NCBI GenBank assembly: GCA_015063245.1
Contig: SUSV01000001.1
Location: forward strand, 1-64,000
Reading direction: 5' to 3'
DNA length: 64,000 nucleotides
Source of the DNA: Thermoplasmata archaeon
GTDB taxonomy: Archaea > Thermoplasmatota > Thermoplasmata > Methanomassiliicoccales > Methanomethylophilaceae
Shown here: piece by piece, positions 9,332 through 17,254 of the stretch
Numbering within the stretch: the stretch's first letter is position 1
How the letters are laid out: every line of letters starts with the position of its first letter
Translations under genes and position numbers: made by a program
The notes under the pieces: model-generated
What the model was told of the DNA's origin: nothing
The model's database searches: none
What the model saw: the letters and a program-made list of their open reading frames with translations, nothing else

Positions 9332-9646
9332 ATGTCACAGCGCGCAAGAATCTCTCTCAGCGGAACTGACCCTGCAAAGGTGGACAGCGTCTGCGCCCAG
9401 ATCAAGGGGATCTCCCAGAGGACCGGCGTGGATATCCGCGGACCCGTACCGCTTCCCACAAAGAAGCTGAAGGTCCCCTGCAGGAAGTCTCCCGACGGAG
9501 AGGGAAGCGAGACATGGGATCGCTGGGAGATGCGCATTCACAAGAGGCTCATCGATCTGGACGCCGACGAGCGTGCCCTCAGGCAGCTTATGAGGATCCA
9601 GGTTCCCGATGGAGTCAACATTGAGATTGTGCTTCGCAGTGCCTGA
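9332..9646 (+). CDS. rps10: 30S ribosomal protein S10 (uS10)
   Basis: 104 residues beginning [14 protein letters not shown]. The loop GPVPLPTKK and the RIHKRLIDL segment are diagnostic. ATG 9332 lies 11 bases after the EF-1-alpha stop; a longer reading from 9296 would overlap EF-1-alpha and has no conserved sequence. Last gene of the str operon, closed by a hairpin terminator. Confidence 0.97.
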   Translation: MSQRARISLSGTDPAKVDSVCAQIKGISQRTGVDIRGPVPLPTKKLKVPCRKSPDGEGSETWDRWEMRIHKRLIDLDADERALRQLMRIQVPDGVNIEIVLRSA

Positions 9647-9662
9647 ACACTAAACCTTTAAA

Positions 9663-9685
9663 GAGGGGGGAGACCCCCTCATCTC
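9663..9685 (+). terminator. Hairpin terminator of the str operon
   Basis: GAGGGGG (9663-9669) pairs with CCCCCTC (9674-9680) around a 4-base loop, followed by pyrimidine-rich ATCTCTCTTTTCT, 17 bases after the S10 stop. Confidence 0.7.
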
Positions 9686-9743
9686 TCTTTTCTACAGTAT
9701 ATTTTTTCATCATCATTCCTTTCTCCGTCACAGTGAAAGCTGT

Positions 9744-11390
9744 ATGAGAAGCGATGCAGTCAAGAAAGGCGTGGAGGCGGCACCCATGAGGAGCCTCCTC
9801 AGGGCGGACGGTCTCACGGACGAGGATTTCGACAAGCCGTTCATCGGCATAGCCAATTCCTGGAACGAGGTGGTCCCCGGCCACATCCATCTGAACGAGA
9901 TAACCGAGAAGGTCAAGGAAGGCATCATCGAGGCGGGCGGAAGGCCGTTCGTCTTCGGTGTGCCTGCGGTATGCGACGGCATCGCCATGGGCCACAAGGG
10001 TATGAGGTATTCCCTGATCTCAAGGGAGGTCATCTCCGACTGCTGCGAGGTAATGGTGGAGGGTCACGCCTTCGACGGTTGGGTAGGGGTGTCGAACTGC
10101 GATAAGGTGACACCGGGTATGCTCATGGCCATGGGAAGGATGAACGTCCCCGGGCTGATAGTCACGGGAGGCGCGATGGAGGTCGGGTACAAAGGCGAGA
10201 AGGCCCTGGACCTGCAGTCCGTGTTCGAAGCCATCGGTTCTCACAGCGCCGGGACGATGACGGAGGAGCAGGTCAAGGAGATCGAGTGCCTCGCATGCCC
10301 CGGCAGGGGAAGCTGCTCCGGATTGTTCACCGCTAACACCATGGCATGCCTCACCGAGACGCTCGGTATGAGCCTGACCGGATGCGCCACCGCACTGGCG
10401 GACGACGAGAGGAAGCTGGAGATCGCCAAGGAGACCGGAAGGAGGATTGTCGAGCTGGTCAGGAAGGATATCAAGCCCCGCGACATCGTCACGAAGGAGT
10501 CGTTCCGCAACGCCATACGCGTAGACATGGCCATCGGGGGGTCGACTAACACAGCGTTGCATCTCCCCGCCATCTCGAAGGATTTCGGATGCCCCGTCAC
10601 ATTGGATGACTTCGATGAGATCTCACGTGTCACACCTCACATCACAAGCCTGAGGCCTGCAGGGCCCTACAGCATCAAGGACCTCGACAACGCCGGAGGG
10701 ATCCCTGCGGTACTGAGCATCCTGAGGGAGGGATTATCCGATGAGATGACAGGCAACGGGAGCACTATACTACAGATAGCCGATGCCGCCGAGGTCAGGG
10801 ACCATGATGTGCTGAGATCCGTCGACGATCCGTTCCACCAGCAGGGCGGGATCGCCGTGCTCAAAGGGAACATCGCTCCCGACGGATCGGTCATCAAGCA
10901 GGCGGCCGTCAGTCCGAGCATGATGAGATTCAGCGGAAGGGCAAGATGCTTCGATTCGGAGAAGGATGCGGCTGAAGCTATTGTATCAGGCAAGATCGTG
11001 GCAGGGGATGTAGTCGTCATCAGGTACGAGGGCCCCAAGGGCGCTCCTGGAATGCCTGAGATGCTCTCCCCTACGAGCCTGATCGTCGGGAGGGGTCTCG
11101 GGGAATCCGTGGCGCTGATCACCGACGGAAGGTTCTCGGGAGCATCCAGGGGCGGAGCCATTGGGCATGTCAGCCCCGAGGCATACGCCGGCGGACCGAT
11201 CGCAGCGGTAAGGGACGGGGACATCATCGACATCGACATCCCCGGAAGGACCCTCAATGTGAGATTGAGCGATGATGAGATCAGTGCTCGCATGAAGGAC
11301 TTCAAGCCCGTGGACCGTCCTGTAGTGGGAGTTCAGAAGAAGTACCGCGAGCTCGTGGGAAGCGGTGCCGACGGTGCCTATCTCGGATGA
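9744..11390 (+). CDS. ilvD: Dihydroxy-acid dehydratase
   Basis: 548 residues. Dehydrates 2,3-dihydroxy-isovalerate and -methylvalerate in valine/isoleucine synthesis, using an Fe-S cluster. Family landmarks are [13 protein letters not shown], the CDGIAMGH and SNCDKxTPG segments, the cluster cysteine in [11 protein letters not shown], and the C-terminal [11 protein letters not shown]. Full length. It stands alone between the str operon and tRNA-Ala; no other branched-chain gene is adjacent. Confidence 0.96.
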   Translation: MRSDAVKKGVEAAPMRSLLRADGLTDEDFDKPFIGIANSWNEVVPGHIHLNEITEKVKEGIIEAGGRPFVFGVPAVCDGIAMGHKGMRYSLISREVISDCCEVMVEGHAFDGWVGVSNCDKVTPGMLMAMGRMNVPGLIVTGGAMEVGYKGEKALDLQSVFEAIGSHSAGTMTEEQVKEIECLACPGRGSCSGLFTANTMACLTETLGMSLTGCATALADDERKLEIAKETGRRIVELVRKDIKPRDIVTKESFRNAIRVDMAIGGSTNTALHLPAISKDFGCPVTLDDFDEISRVTPHITSLRPAGPYSIKDLDNAGGIPAVLSILREGLSDEMTGNGSTILQIADAAEVRDHDVLRSVDDPFHQQGGIAVLKGNIAPDGSVIKQAAVSPSMMRFSGRARCFDSEKDAAEAIVSGKIVAGDVVVIRYEGPKGAPGMPEMLSPTSLIVGRGLGESVALITDGRFSGASRGGAIGHVSPEAYAGGPIAAVRDGDIIDIDIPGRTLNVRLSDDEISARMKDFKPVDRPVVGVQKKYRELVGSGADGAYLG

Positions 11391-11454
11391 TCCGCACTGA
11401 AACAATAGCCTTGCTGGCTGTGTCTGGACAGCTTCTCTGGACATTGCCACAAGG

Positions 11455-11461
11455 TTTATAT
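11455..11461 (+). promoter_or_regulatory. TATA box of tRNA-Ala
   Basis: TTTATAT with its centre about 30 bases before the mature tRNA 5' end, the normal archaeal spacing. Confidence 0.6.
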
Positions 11462-11487
11462 TCAACCTCCAGATAACGGGATTCAAA

Positions 11488-11560
11488 GGGCAGTTAGATC
11501 AGCTGGAAGATCGCCTGCTTTGCAAGCAGGAGGTCGTGGGTTCAAATCCCACACTGTCCA
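11488..11560 (+). tRNA. tRNA-Ala (UGC)
   Basis: 73 bases. The acceptor GGGCAGT/ACTGTCC pairs with a G3-U70 wobble, the alanine identity element. Anticodon stem CCTGC/GCAGG with TGC in the loop; T arm GGTTCAAATCC. CCA not encoded. The 176 bases between this gene and the stop at 11737 contain nothing I can assign. Confidence 0.96.
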
Positions 11561-11736
11561 CTTCTTTTGTCTACTCAAGTTCTAATAACTCGGCTTACGG
11601 GCTATGGATATCTCATCTGAGAGTATATCGAGAGTGAGGTCGTCACATTCTTCACTACTAAGCTGAGATATGCATATGATTAGTAGGCGGTCGATGCGAT
11701 ACTCATGATTGACAAAGCTATCTTCAGATTGTTTTC

Positions 11737-12018
11737 TCATAACAATACTCTATAGACCGTATTGTGTATCTTACGGATTCTGAAATCTTCTGTCTCATAC
11801 CCGAATTCGAAGCAGTGATCGAATTCCATATCCCAATGGCCGGTCTTATGACCCAGATCGGCCATACCTGGAAAGAAACGAGTGCAGTCTGTTACGAATT
11901 CGCCTTTGAGATATGTCTCGTACTCGACGGCTTCGACGGTATTTTTCCCATCCTCGTTCTGGACCAAGCACGGCACTACAAGGGGTTTGTCAGTGAACAT
12001 CAGACTCTTCCACGTCAT
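11737..12018 (-). CDS. Small hypothetical protein coupled to the TetR regulator
   Basis: 93 residues with no recognised domain, rich in aromatic and acidic residues and without a membrane segment. Its ATG (12018-12016) overlaps the TGA of the tetR gene by 4 bases, so it is likely translated together with the regulator. Codon use here is less GC-biased than in neighbouring housekeeping genes, suggesting an accessory or recently acquired pair. Function unknown. Confidence 0.6.
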   Translation of the reverse strand: MTWKSLMFTDKPLVVPCLVQNEDGKNTVEAVEYETYLKGEFVTDCTRFFPGMADLGHKTGHWDMEFDHCFEFGYETEDFRIRKIHNTVYRVLL

Positions 12019-12593
12019 TTGATCCTCTCACTGTCCATCCCGAAAATCCCGTGCATGAGGATCATTTCGAATTTCCTGGCGGCATCTTCGTCTCCTTTCC
12101 ATTCAATGAATTTTCCGGCTGCGAATACGTTCGATATCATTATCACATATTCGGCCGCAAAGATGAAATCTGGATAGACGTCCGTTATTCTTTCGTAATC
12201 ATCCCCGAGGATTTTCTCCAGGACCGTCTCAGCGGATCCGTAACCGCGGGGGTACTTCCACCCTGTGCTGACGAAATACATGTATGCGCTGGCGACATGG
12301 TTCCTGGATTCAAGGTAATCGCAGTATGCCCTCCATACATCTAGGATGTATCCGTCGATCGATTCCTTGCTCAAGACCTGTGGTATTTCAACTTCTTCCA
12401 AGACAAGTCTCAGCTCGTGGCAGATCCAGTCGAAACAGGCGGACATCAGGCCGTCCTTGGTGTGATAGTATCTGAAAATCAGCGATTGCGAGCAGCCGAG
12501 GTCGGAGGCGATCTGTTCGGTAGAGAATGAACCGCCCTGTTCGGCTATGTACCGGACGGCAGTCTCCAGGATAGCCTCCTTCTTGTTGGGCAT
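12015..12593 (-). CDS. TetR/AcrR-family transcriptional regulator
   Basis: 192 residues. The N-terminal helix-turn-helix (about residues 5-50) shows the TetR pattern: AILETAVRYIAEQG, then SxxQIASDLGCSQSLIFRYYHTKDGL. The C-terminal ligand domain is divergent, so the ligand is unknown. It is the first gene of a two-gene unit. The mRNA looks leaderless: a TATA (12616-12625) lies about 25 bases before the start. A perfect 8-bp inverted repeat upstream (12638-12665) is a candidate operator. Confidence 0.85.
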   Translation of the reverse strand: MPNKKEAILETAVRYIAEQGGSFSTEQIASDLGCSQSLIFRYYHTKDGLMSACFDWICHELRLVLEEVEIPQVLSKESIDGYILDVWRAYCDYLESRNHVASAYMYFVSTGWKYPRGYGSAETVLEKILGDDYERITDVYPDFIFAAEYVIMISNVFAAGKFIEWKGDEDAARKFEMILMHGIFGMDSERIK

Positions 12594-12615
12594 CGAGGTT
12601 TTTACAATCTCAGGG

Positions 12616-12625
12616 GATATAAATT
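12616..12625 (-). promoter_or_regulatory. TATA box of tetR
   Basis: Reads AATTTATATC on the minus strand, about 25 bases before ATG 12593, consistent with a leaderless transcript. Confidence 0.5.
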
Positions 12626-12637
12626 AGAGGTGTCTGA

Positions 12638-12665
12638 GCACTCACTTTTTGATGATGGTGAGTGC
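12638..12665. promoter_or_regulatory. Inverted repeat, candidate TetR operator
   Basis: GCACTCAC (12638-12645) and GTGAGTGC (12658-12665) are perfect inverted copies around a 12-base spacer, just upstream of the tetR TATA and in front of the divergent small membrane protein gene. Confidence 0.5.
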
Positions 12666-12746
12666 CTGCGTAGTTCTTCGTTAAATAGCGAGGATCAATC
12701 CTTTGTAATGATATTGGAAACCATATCTCGAGTGGATAGGGGCACA

Positions 12747-12959
12747 ATGATGAAGAAAAGTTACATAAAACTGCTCAGCGGCGTCAACGTCATGGTAACG
12801 GTATTCTGCATGCTTACGATACCGATTGAAATAGAGAGTATCTGTGGCAGCGTAGCAAGATGGGCGGCATGGGGAATTATCTTCGGAATAGCTCTGATCA
12901 TTGCTGTGATACTGACGTATTATCTCAAGAAAGAAGAAAAGGCCAATACACAACGATGA
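12747..12959 (+). CDS. Small two-helix membrane protein
   Basis: 70 residues from ATG 12747 (MMKKSYIKLL). Two hydrophobic helices (about residues 9-28 and 37-57), then a charged tail KKEEKANTQR. An upstream in-frame GTG at 12630 is possible, but the extra 39 residues look unlike protein and cross the inverted repeat. It is divergent from tetR, so it may be that regulator's target. No family recognised. The 243 bases that follow, up to 13202, hold only promoter-like elements. Confidence 0.45.
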   Translation: MMKKSYIKLLSGVNVMVTVFCMLTIPIEIESICGSVARWAAWGIIFGIALIIAVILTYYLKKEEKANTQR

Positions 12960-13132
12960 CCGCCATCCATTTCAGGGAATAACTGCACGTAGCCGAGTCT
13001 GAGATGGATCCTGCGTAGATTTGATCGAAGAAGGTCATCTCTGCGAGAAGGTCAAATGACCGATTCCCGGAATTCCAGTGTCCTCATTTTGTCGAATATG
13101 TTAACTATTTGTAAAGTCAGGGGCACGGTTGT

Positions 13133-13142
13133 CCCGTACGGG
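13133..13142. promoter_or_regulatory. Palindrome upstream of the diaminobutyrate operon
   Basis: CCCGTACGGG, a perfect 10-base palindrome 40 bases before the TATA of the downstream operon. A second palindrome, GGGTACCC (13188-13195), lies between that TATA and the start codon. Both are candidate regulator sites. Confidence 0.35.
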
Positions 13143-13172
13143 TCTAATGTACAAGAATGCCAATAAAAATGG

Positions 13173-13184
13173 TTAAAAATAATA
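13173..13184 (+). promoter_or_regulatory. TATA box of the diaminobutyrate operon
   Basis: TTAAAAATAATA, centred about 25 bases before ATG 13203. This indicates a leaderless mRNA. Confidence 0.5.
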
Positions 13185-13202
13185 GGGGGGTACCCTCGTG
13201 CA

Positions 13203-14552
13203 ATGAACCAGAACACGAACAAGTACTTCATCGACCGTCAGGGAGATTTCGAGTCATCGGCTAGGAGTTACCCGCGCAAGTTCCCTCTTGCTCTCACGAA
13301 AGCGAAGGGATCTTGGGTTGAGGATGTGGAAGGCAATCGTTACATCGATTTCCTGAATGGTGCGGGTACCCTCGCATTGGGCCACAATGATGAAGAGGTC
13401 AGTCAGGCAATGATCGACCTGATCCAGTCCGGAGCCACGCTCCATACGCTGGATCTCATGACCCCGAGCAAGGAAAAGTTCGTAGAGGACCTTTTCTCTA
13501 TCATTCCCGAGGAGCTCGCCTCCAAGGCAAAGGTCCAGTTCTGTTCACCGTCCGGTTCGGATGCAACCGAAGCGGCAATCAAGTTATGCAAGACCGCCAC
13601 AGGCAGGGACACCGTCATCGCATTCTCCGGGGGATACCACGGTATGAGCCACGGAGCGATGGCGCTCACAGGGAACCTGCATGCCAAGAGCAAGGTCGCA
13701 AACATCATGCCCGGGGTCCAGTTCATGCCCTACCCCTACTCCTACCGCTGCCCTATGGGGCTCGGAGGAGAGGCGGGAACGAAGGCATGTATCGCATACC
13801 TGGAGCGTCTTCTTAAGGATCCCGAGAGCGGAGTCACGAAGCCCGCGGCGCTTATCCTGGAGCCGATCCAGGGAGAGGGAGGGGTCATCCCCGCACCCAT
13901 AGAGTTCCTCCAGGCGGTCCGCAGGATCACCAAGGAATTGGATATCCCCATGATATGCGACGAGATCCAGTGCGGTATGGGCCGTTCCGGAAAGATCTTC
14001 GCATTCGAGCACGCAGGCATCGTCCCCGACGTGATCCTCATCTCCAAGGCGATCGGAGGAGGACAGCCCATGTCCGTCGTCGTCTATGATAAGAAACTCG
14101 ACGCATGGGAGGCAGGTGCCCACGCAGGCACGTTCCGTGGAAACCAGCTCGCAATGGTCGCAGGATCCATCGTCATCAAGAGGCTCAAGCAGCCCGGATT
14201 CCTCGACGAGGTCACCCGCAAGGGTAACATGATGAAGGAGCGCCTCCTCAAGCTGAAGGATGAGGTCTCCATCATCGGAGACGTCCGCGGGAAGGGACTC
14301 ATGCTCGGTATCGAGTTCATCGACCCCAACGGACCCAAGGACATCATGGGCGTCCCGGAGCCCAGCGGAGAGATATGTCTCCGCATCCAGAGGATGTGCT
14401 TCGAGAACGGCCTGATCATGGAGAAGGGTGGACGCAACGGTTCGGTCATGAGGTGCCTCTGCGCGCTCACGATCACCGACGAGGACATCGACACCGCATT
14501 GACGATTTTCGAGAAGGCCGTCAAAGAGGTCGACGCGGATGTCCGCAAGTGA
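13203..14552 (+). CDS. dat: Diaminobutyrate--2-oxoglutarate aminotransferase (class III, PLP)
   Basis: 449 residues. Class III aminotransferase predicted to transaminate aspartate semialdehyde to L-2,4-diaminobutyrate. The PLP lysine is K282 in LISKAIGGG. Other landmarks are FSGGYHGMSHGAMALTG, EPIQGEGGVIP and DEIQCGMGRSG, closest in wording to the EctB/Dat group. Substrate assignment leans on the next gene, a diaminobutyrate-type decarboxylase that overlaps it by 14 bases; the pair matches the bacterial dat-ddc operon. Alone it could also be read as a 4-aminobutyrate or ornithine aminotransferase relative. Confidence 0.82.
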   Translation: MNQNTNKYFIDRQGDFESSARSYPRKFPLALTKAKGSWVEDVEGNRYIDFLNGAGTLALGHNDEEVSQAMIDLIQSGATLHTLDLMTPSKEKFVEDLFSIIPEELASKAKVQFCSPSGSDATEAAIKLCKTATGRDTVIAFSGGYHGMSHGAMALTGNLHAKSKVANIMPGVQFMPYPYSYRCPMGLGGEAGTKACIAYLERLLKDPESGVTKPAALILEPIQGEGGVIPAPIEFLQAVRRITKELDIPMICDEIQCGMGRSGKIFAFEHAGIVPDVILISKAIGGGQPMSVVVYDKKLDAWEAGAHAGTFRGNQLAMVAGSIVIKRLKQPGFLDEVTRKGNMMKERLLKLKDEVSIIGDVRGKGLMLGIEFIDPNGPKDIMGVPEPSGEICLRIQRMCFENGLIMEKGGRNGSVMRCLCALTITDEDIDTALTIFEKAVKEVDADVRK

Positions 14553-15987
14553 ACCCCTGCTGCTTTCAACGGACGAGGAAGTCAGGAAGAGATTCTCCGA
14601 GATGATAGAGGAGACCCTTTCCGCTATCCTCAGATCATACAGCGACGACAGCGCGTTCTCAGGCGTAGATCCATATACATTGAGGGAGGAGATCCGCTCA
14701 TTGGGATTCCTTCCCGAGGAGGGCAAGGGCTTCGAGAAGGTCCTGGCAGAGGTGGAGAAGGATATCCTCCCCCATATGCTCCGCACATGGTCCACGAAGT
14801 ACATGCCCCATCTGCATTCACCTGTTCTTACGGAGACCATCTGCTCCGAGCTGATCATCGCATGCTTCAACGACAGCATGGACAGCTGGGATCAAGGTCC
14901 GGCTGCTACCGAGATGGAGGAGAGCATGGTCCGCGGTCTCATCGATCTGTACGGGTTCCCCCAGGGGACGGCCGACGGATGCTTCACATCCGGCGGGTCG
15001 CAGTCCAACATATCAGCGATAATCGCAGCGCGCGATTGGTACTGCGCGCAGAGATTCGGATGGGATGTGAAGATGAACGGTCTTCCCCCGGAGTACACGA
15101 AGCTTCGCATATACACGTCGGAGATCTCGCATTTCTCCATGGACAAGGCAAGCCACATACTCGGTATGGGCTACCAGGCCGTCAGGAAGATCCCCGTCGA
15201 TTCCAAGTGCAGGGTTGACATCAGGGCATTCGAGAGGATGCTCGAGGAGGATGTCGCCGCAGGGCTGTATCCGTTCTGTGCGGTAGCCACATTCGGTAGC
15301 ACCGATTTCGGTTCCATAGATGATGCTGCATCCATGCGCGAGCTGTGCGACCGCTACGGCATGCATCTCCATGCGGATGCGGCATACGGCTCGGGCCTAA
15401 TCATGAGCAGGAGGTACAGGGACAGGATCTCGGCGATCTCCCTGTGCGATTCCATCACCGTGGACTTCCACAAGATGTTCCTTCTCCCCATTTCATGCTC
15501 GGCGATCCTCATGAGGGACGGCGAGAGGCTGAAGTGCTTCGAGCTCCACGCAGACTATCTCAACCGCGAGGAGGATGAGGAGGACGGCTACATCAACCTC
15601 GTAGGCAAATCCATGCAGACCACGCGCCGCTTCGATGCGCTGAAGGTGTTCATGGCATTCCAGACAAGGGGTGTCGACGGCTTCGGGCAGATAATCGACA
15701 AGGCCGTCGGCAATGCTTCCTATCTGTACGGCATGATCTCGAAGGATCCCGCTTTTATCGCGCCAGTGGAGCCCGAGCTGTCCTCGGTGGTCTTCGCACT
15801 CAAGGATGGCGATGAGGTCAACAAGAAGGTCAGGAGGCAGCTCCTCAGCGAGGGCACCGTCATCGGGCAGACCGTCAAGGACGGCCGCGTGATGCTCAAA
15901 TTCACAATGCTGAACCCCAACCTCGAACCGGAGCAGATCGACGCCGTCGTCGCAAGGATCAAGGAGATCGGAAGGTCCCTGAGCTGA
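14539..15987 (+). CDS. ddc: L-2,4-diaminobutyrate decarboxylase (group II PLP decarboxylase)
   Basis: 482 residues. PLP decarboxylase expected to turn 2,4-diaminobutyrate into 1,3-diaminopropane, a polyamine and norspermidine precursor. The PLP lysine is K312 in TVDFHKMF; FTSGGSQSN and HLHADAAYG bind the cofactor and are group II signatures. Full length for the family. It overlaps the aminotransferase gene by 14 bases. Glutamate, tyrosine or pyridoxal-dependent aspartate decarboxylases are alternatives, but archaeal MfnA proteins are shorter (about 400 residues) and not paired with an aminotransferase. Confidence 0.8.
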   Translation: MSASEPLLLSTDEEVRKRFSEMIEETLSAILRSYSDDSAFSGVDPYTLREEIRSLGFLPEEGKGFEKVLAEVEKDILPHMLRTWSTKYMPHLHSPVLTETICSELIIACFNDSMDSWDQGPAATEMEESMVRGLIDLYGFPQGTADGCFTSGGSQSNISAIIAARDWYCAQRFGWDVKMNGLPPEYTKLRIYTSEISHFSMDKASHILGMGYQAVRKIPVDSKCRVDIRAFERMLEEDVAAGLYPFCAVATFGSTDFGSIDDAASMRELCDRYGMHLHADAAYGSGLIMSRRYRDRISAISLCDSITVDFHKMFLLPISCSAILMRDGERLKCFELHADYLNREEDEEDGYINLVGKSMQTTRRFDALKVFMAFQTRGVDGFGQIIDKAVGNASYLYGMISKDPAFIAPVEPELSSVVFALKDGDEVNKKVRRQLLSEGTVIGQTVKDGRVMLKFTMLNPNLEPEQIDAVVARIKEIGRSLS

Positions 15988-16026
15988 CCTATCGGATTTT
16001 GTATCCGTTCCCCGATACATACCCTC

Positions 16027-16683
16027 ATGGCATTCCGTTCCAGATTAGTCACTGCAGCAGGCCCGAGCCTGGCGCTGCAGGAGCTGCTGTACGGTTTCAT
16101 CATGGCGCTGATATTCGTCAACGCCACATTGATCGGTCTGCTCCATTACGACGATCCCATGTACTTCGTGATAGTGGTCACGGGGATGAACGCCACATGG
16201 GGGGCGATCGACGGTATCATCTTCTATTGTCTGGGAGTCCTCGACCAGCGCAGGTTCTCCAGGCTGCTGAAGGACGACTCCGTGGAGCGCGAGCAGAGGA
16301 TCGAGGAGCTCATGGACGAGTTCTCCGCTACGCCGTTGGATGTCATGACAGATGAGGATAAGAGGGCTGTATGCGAGAGGATGCTGGATAGGGAGCTGCA
16401 GTCGCAGGAGGAGGCCATGACGGACAGGATGGCCATGGCTAAGAGTTCTTTAGCATGCTTCCTGATCACCATTCTCACCTTGATTCCGATCGTTGTGCCA
16501 GTGCTTCTGATATCGGACTTCATGCTTGCCTTGGAGATCGCCGCCGTGCTGTCCTCGCTGATCCTGTTCTTCGTCGGATTCTACATGGCTCCATACCTCG
16601 GTCTGAACCGCTGGTTGACAGGTATCGTACTGACTGCCGTATCGCTCGCGGTGGCCGTGATATCGACCTTCACGGGCGGATGA
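16027..16683 (+). CDS. Multi-spanning membrane protein, VIT1/CCC1-like
   Basis: 218 residues with about five predicted membrane segments: two near residues 15-75, a charged central helical region (about 80-135), then three C-terminal helices. The layout (two helices, soluble helical insert, three helices) and the GMNATWGAIDGI segment recall the VIT1/CCC1 iron/manganese transporter family, but similarity is weak and the assignment tentative. It follows ddc by 39 bases and may be cotranscribed. Confidence 0.5.
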   Translation: MAFRSRLVTAAGPSLALQELLYGFIMALIFVNATLIGLLHYDDPMYFVIVVTGMNATWGAIDGIIFYCLGVLDQRRFSRLLKDDSVEREQRIEELMDEFSATPLDVMTDEDKRAVCERMLDRELQSQEEAMTDRMAMAKSSLACFLITILTLIPIVVPVLLISDFMLALEIAAVLSSLILFFVGFYMAPYLGLNRWLTGIVLTAVSLAVAVISTFTGG

Positions 16684-16770
16684 CCGCTCTTCATCAGTGC
16701 GGTCATACTTTCCTACATGTCCCGTCTGTCCTGGGCACAATGTAAATATTCCGAATTCGTAACAACGGTT

Positions 16771-17229
16771 ATGGCAGACGACCAGTCCGAGGAATTCAAG
16801 AAGTTCATCCTTGACAACAGGGAGATCATAGAGAGGATCCTGAACGAGGGCAAGGAGGAGGAACGCGAGAAGGACGTCAGGGAGGAGTTCGAGGAGCGCA
16901 TCACTGCGGCCAAGGCCAAGGCCAAGGGCGCAGGGGATGCTGTTTTCGATATAATCGGCAACGACGATGTCCAGAAGCACCTCATCACAGGGTGTCTAGA
17001 GTTCATCCATTTCTTCGAGGCAGTCATCAAGGCCGCTCCGCTCTCGCCCGAGGCCAGGGAGGCCGTCGAGAGGATGGAGCAGACCCGCGATTCGGCGATC
17101 AGGAACGTCGTCGCGGTGGGTGCCAAGGATAAGATGGACAACATGAAGGCCGAAGAGCCCAAGGCAGAATCCAAGTCGGCATCAGAGCGTATCGAGATAC
17201 GCGACCTCTCATCCGAGAATCCAGAGTGA
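16771..17229 (+). CDS. Hypothetical charged helical protein
   Basis: 152 residues, soluble, highly charged and almost entirely helical, with a probable coiled coil in the first 60 residues (EFKKFILDNREIIERIL onwards). A Glu/Lys/Ser-rich tail ends the protein. ATG 16771 is chosen because the stretch before it (from 16717) reads like non-coding sequence and contains a TATA-like TGTAAATATT. No family recognised. It precedes the cobinamide amidohydrolase genes by 25 bases. Confidence 0.6.
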   Translation: MADDQSEEFKKFILDNREIIERILNEGKEEEREKDVREEFEERITAAKAKAKGAGDAVFDIIGNDDVQKHLITGCLEFIHFFEAVIKAAPLSPEAREAVERMEQTRDSAIRNVVAVGAKDKMDNMKAEEPKAESKSASERIEIRDLSSENPE

Positions 17230-17254
17230 TCCAATTTTTAGAGGCCTGGTTCTG

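Noticed and set aside
8019..9347. Long open frame (442 codons) antisense to EF-1-alpha
   Set aside because: Composition is Leu/Asp/Gly/Val/Ser-rich and low in complexity, a mirror of biased codon use in the sense gene; no family features or ribosome-binding site.
12960..13202. Small RNA gene in the gap before the diaminobutyrate operon
   Set aside because: Only short palindromes and a TATA-like box are visible; no C/D or H/ACA features or stable extended fold could be supported.
13584..14879. 431-codon open frame antisense to the aminotransferase and decarboxylase
   Set aside because: No protein-like features; crosses two real genes.
16684..17254. Cobalamin riboswitch upstream of cbiZ
   Set aside because: The gap before cbiZ is only 25 bases and the region upstream shows no B12-box-like sequence.
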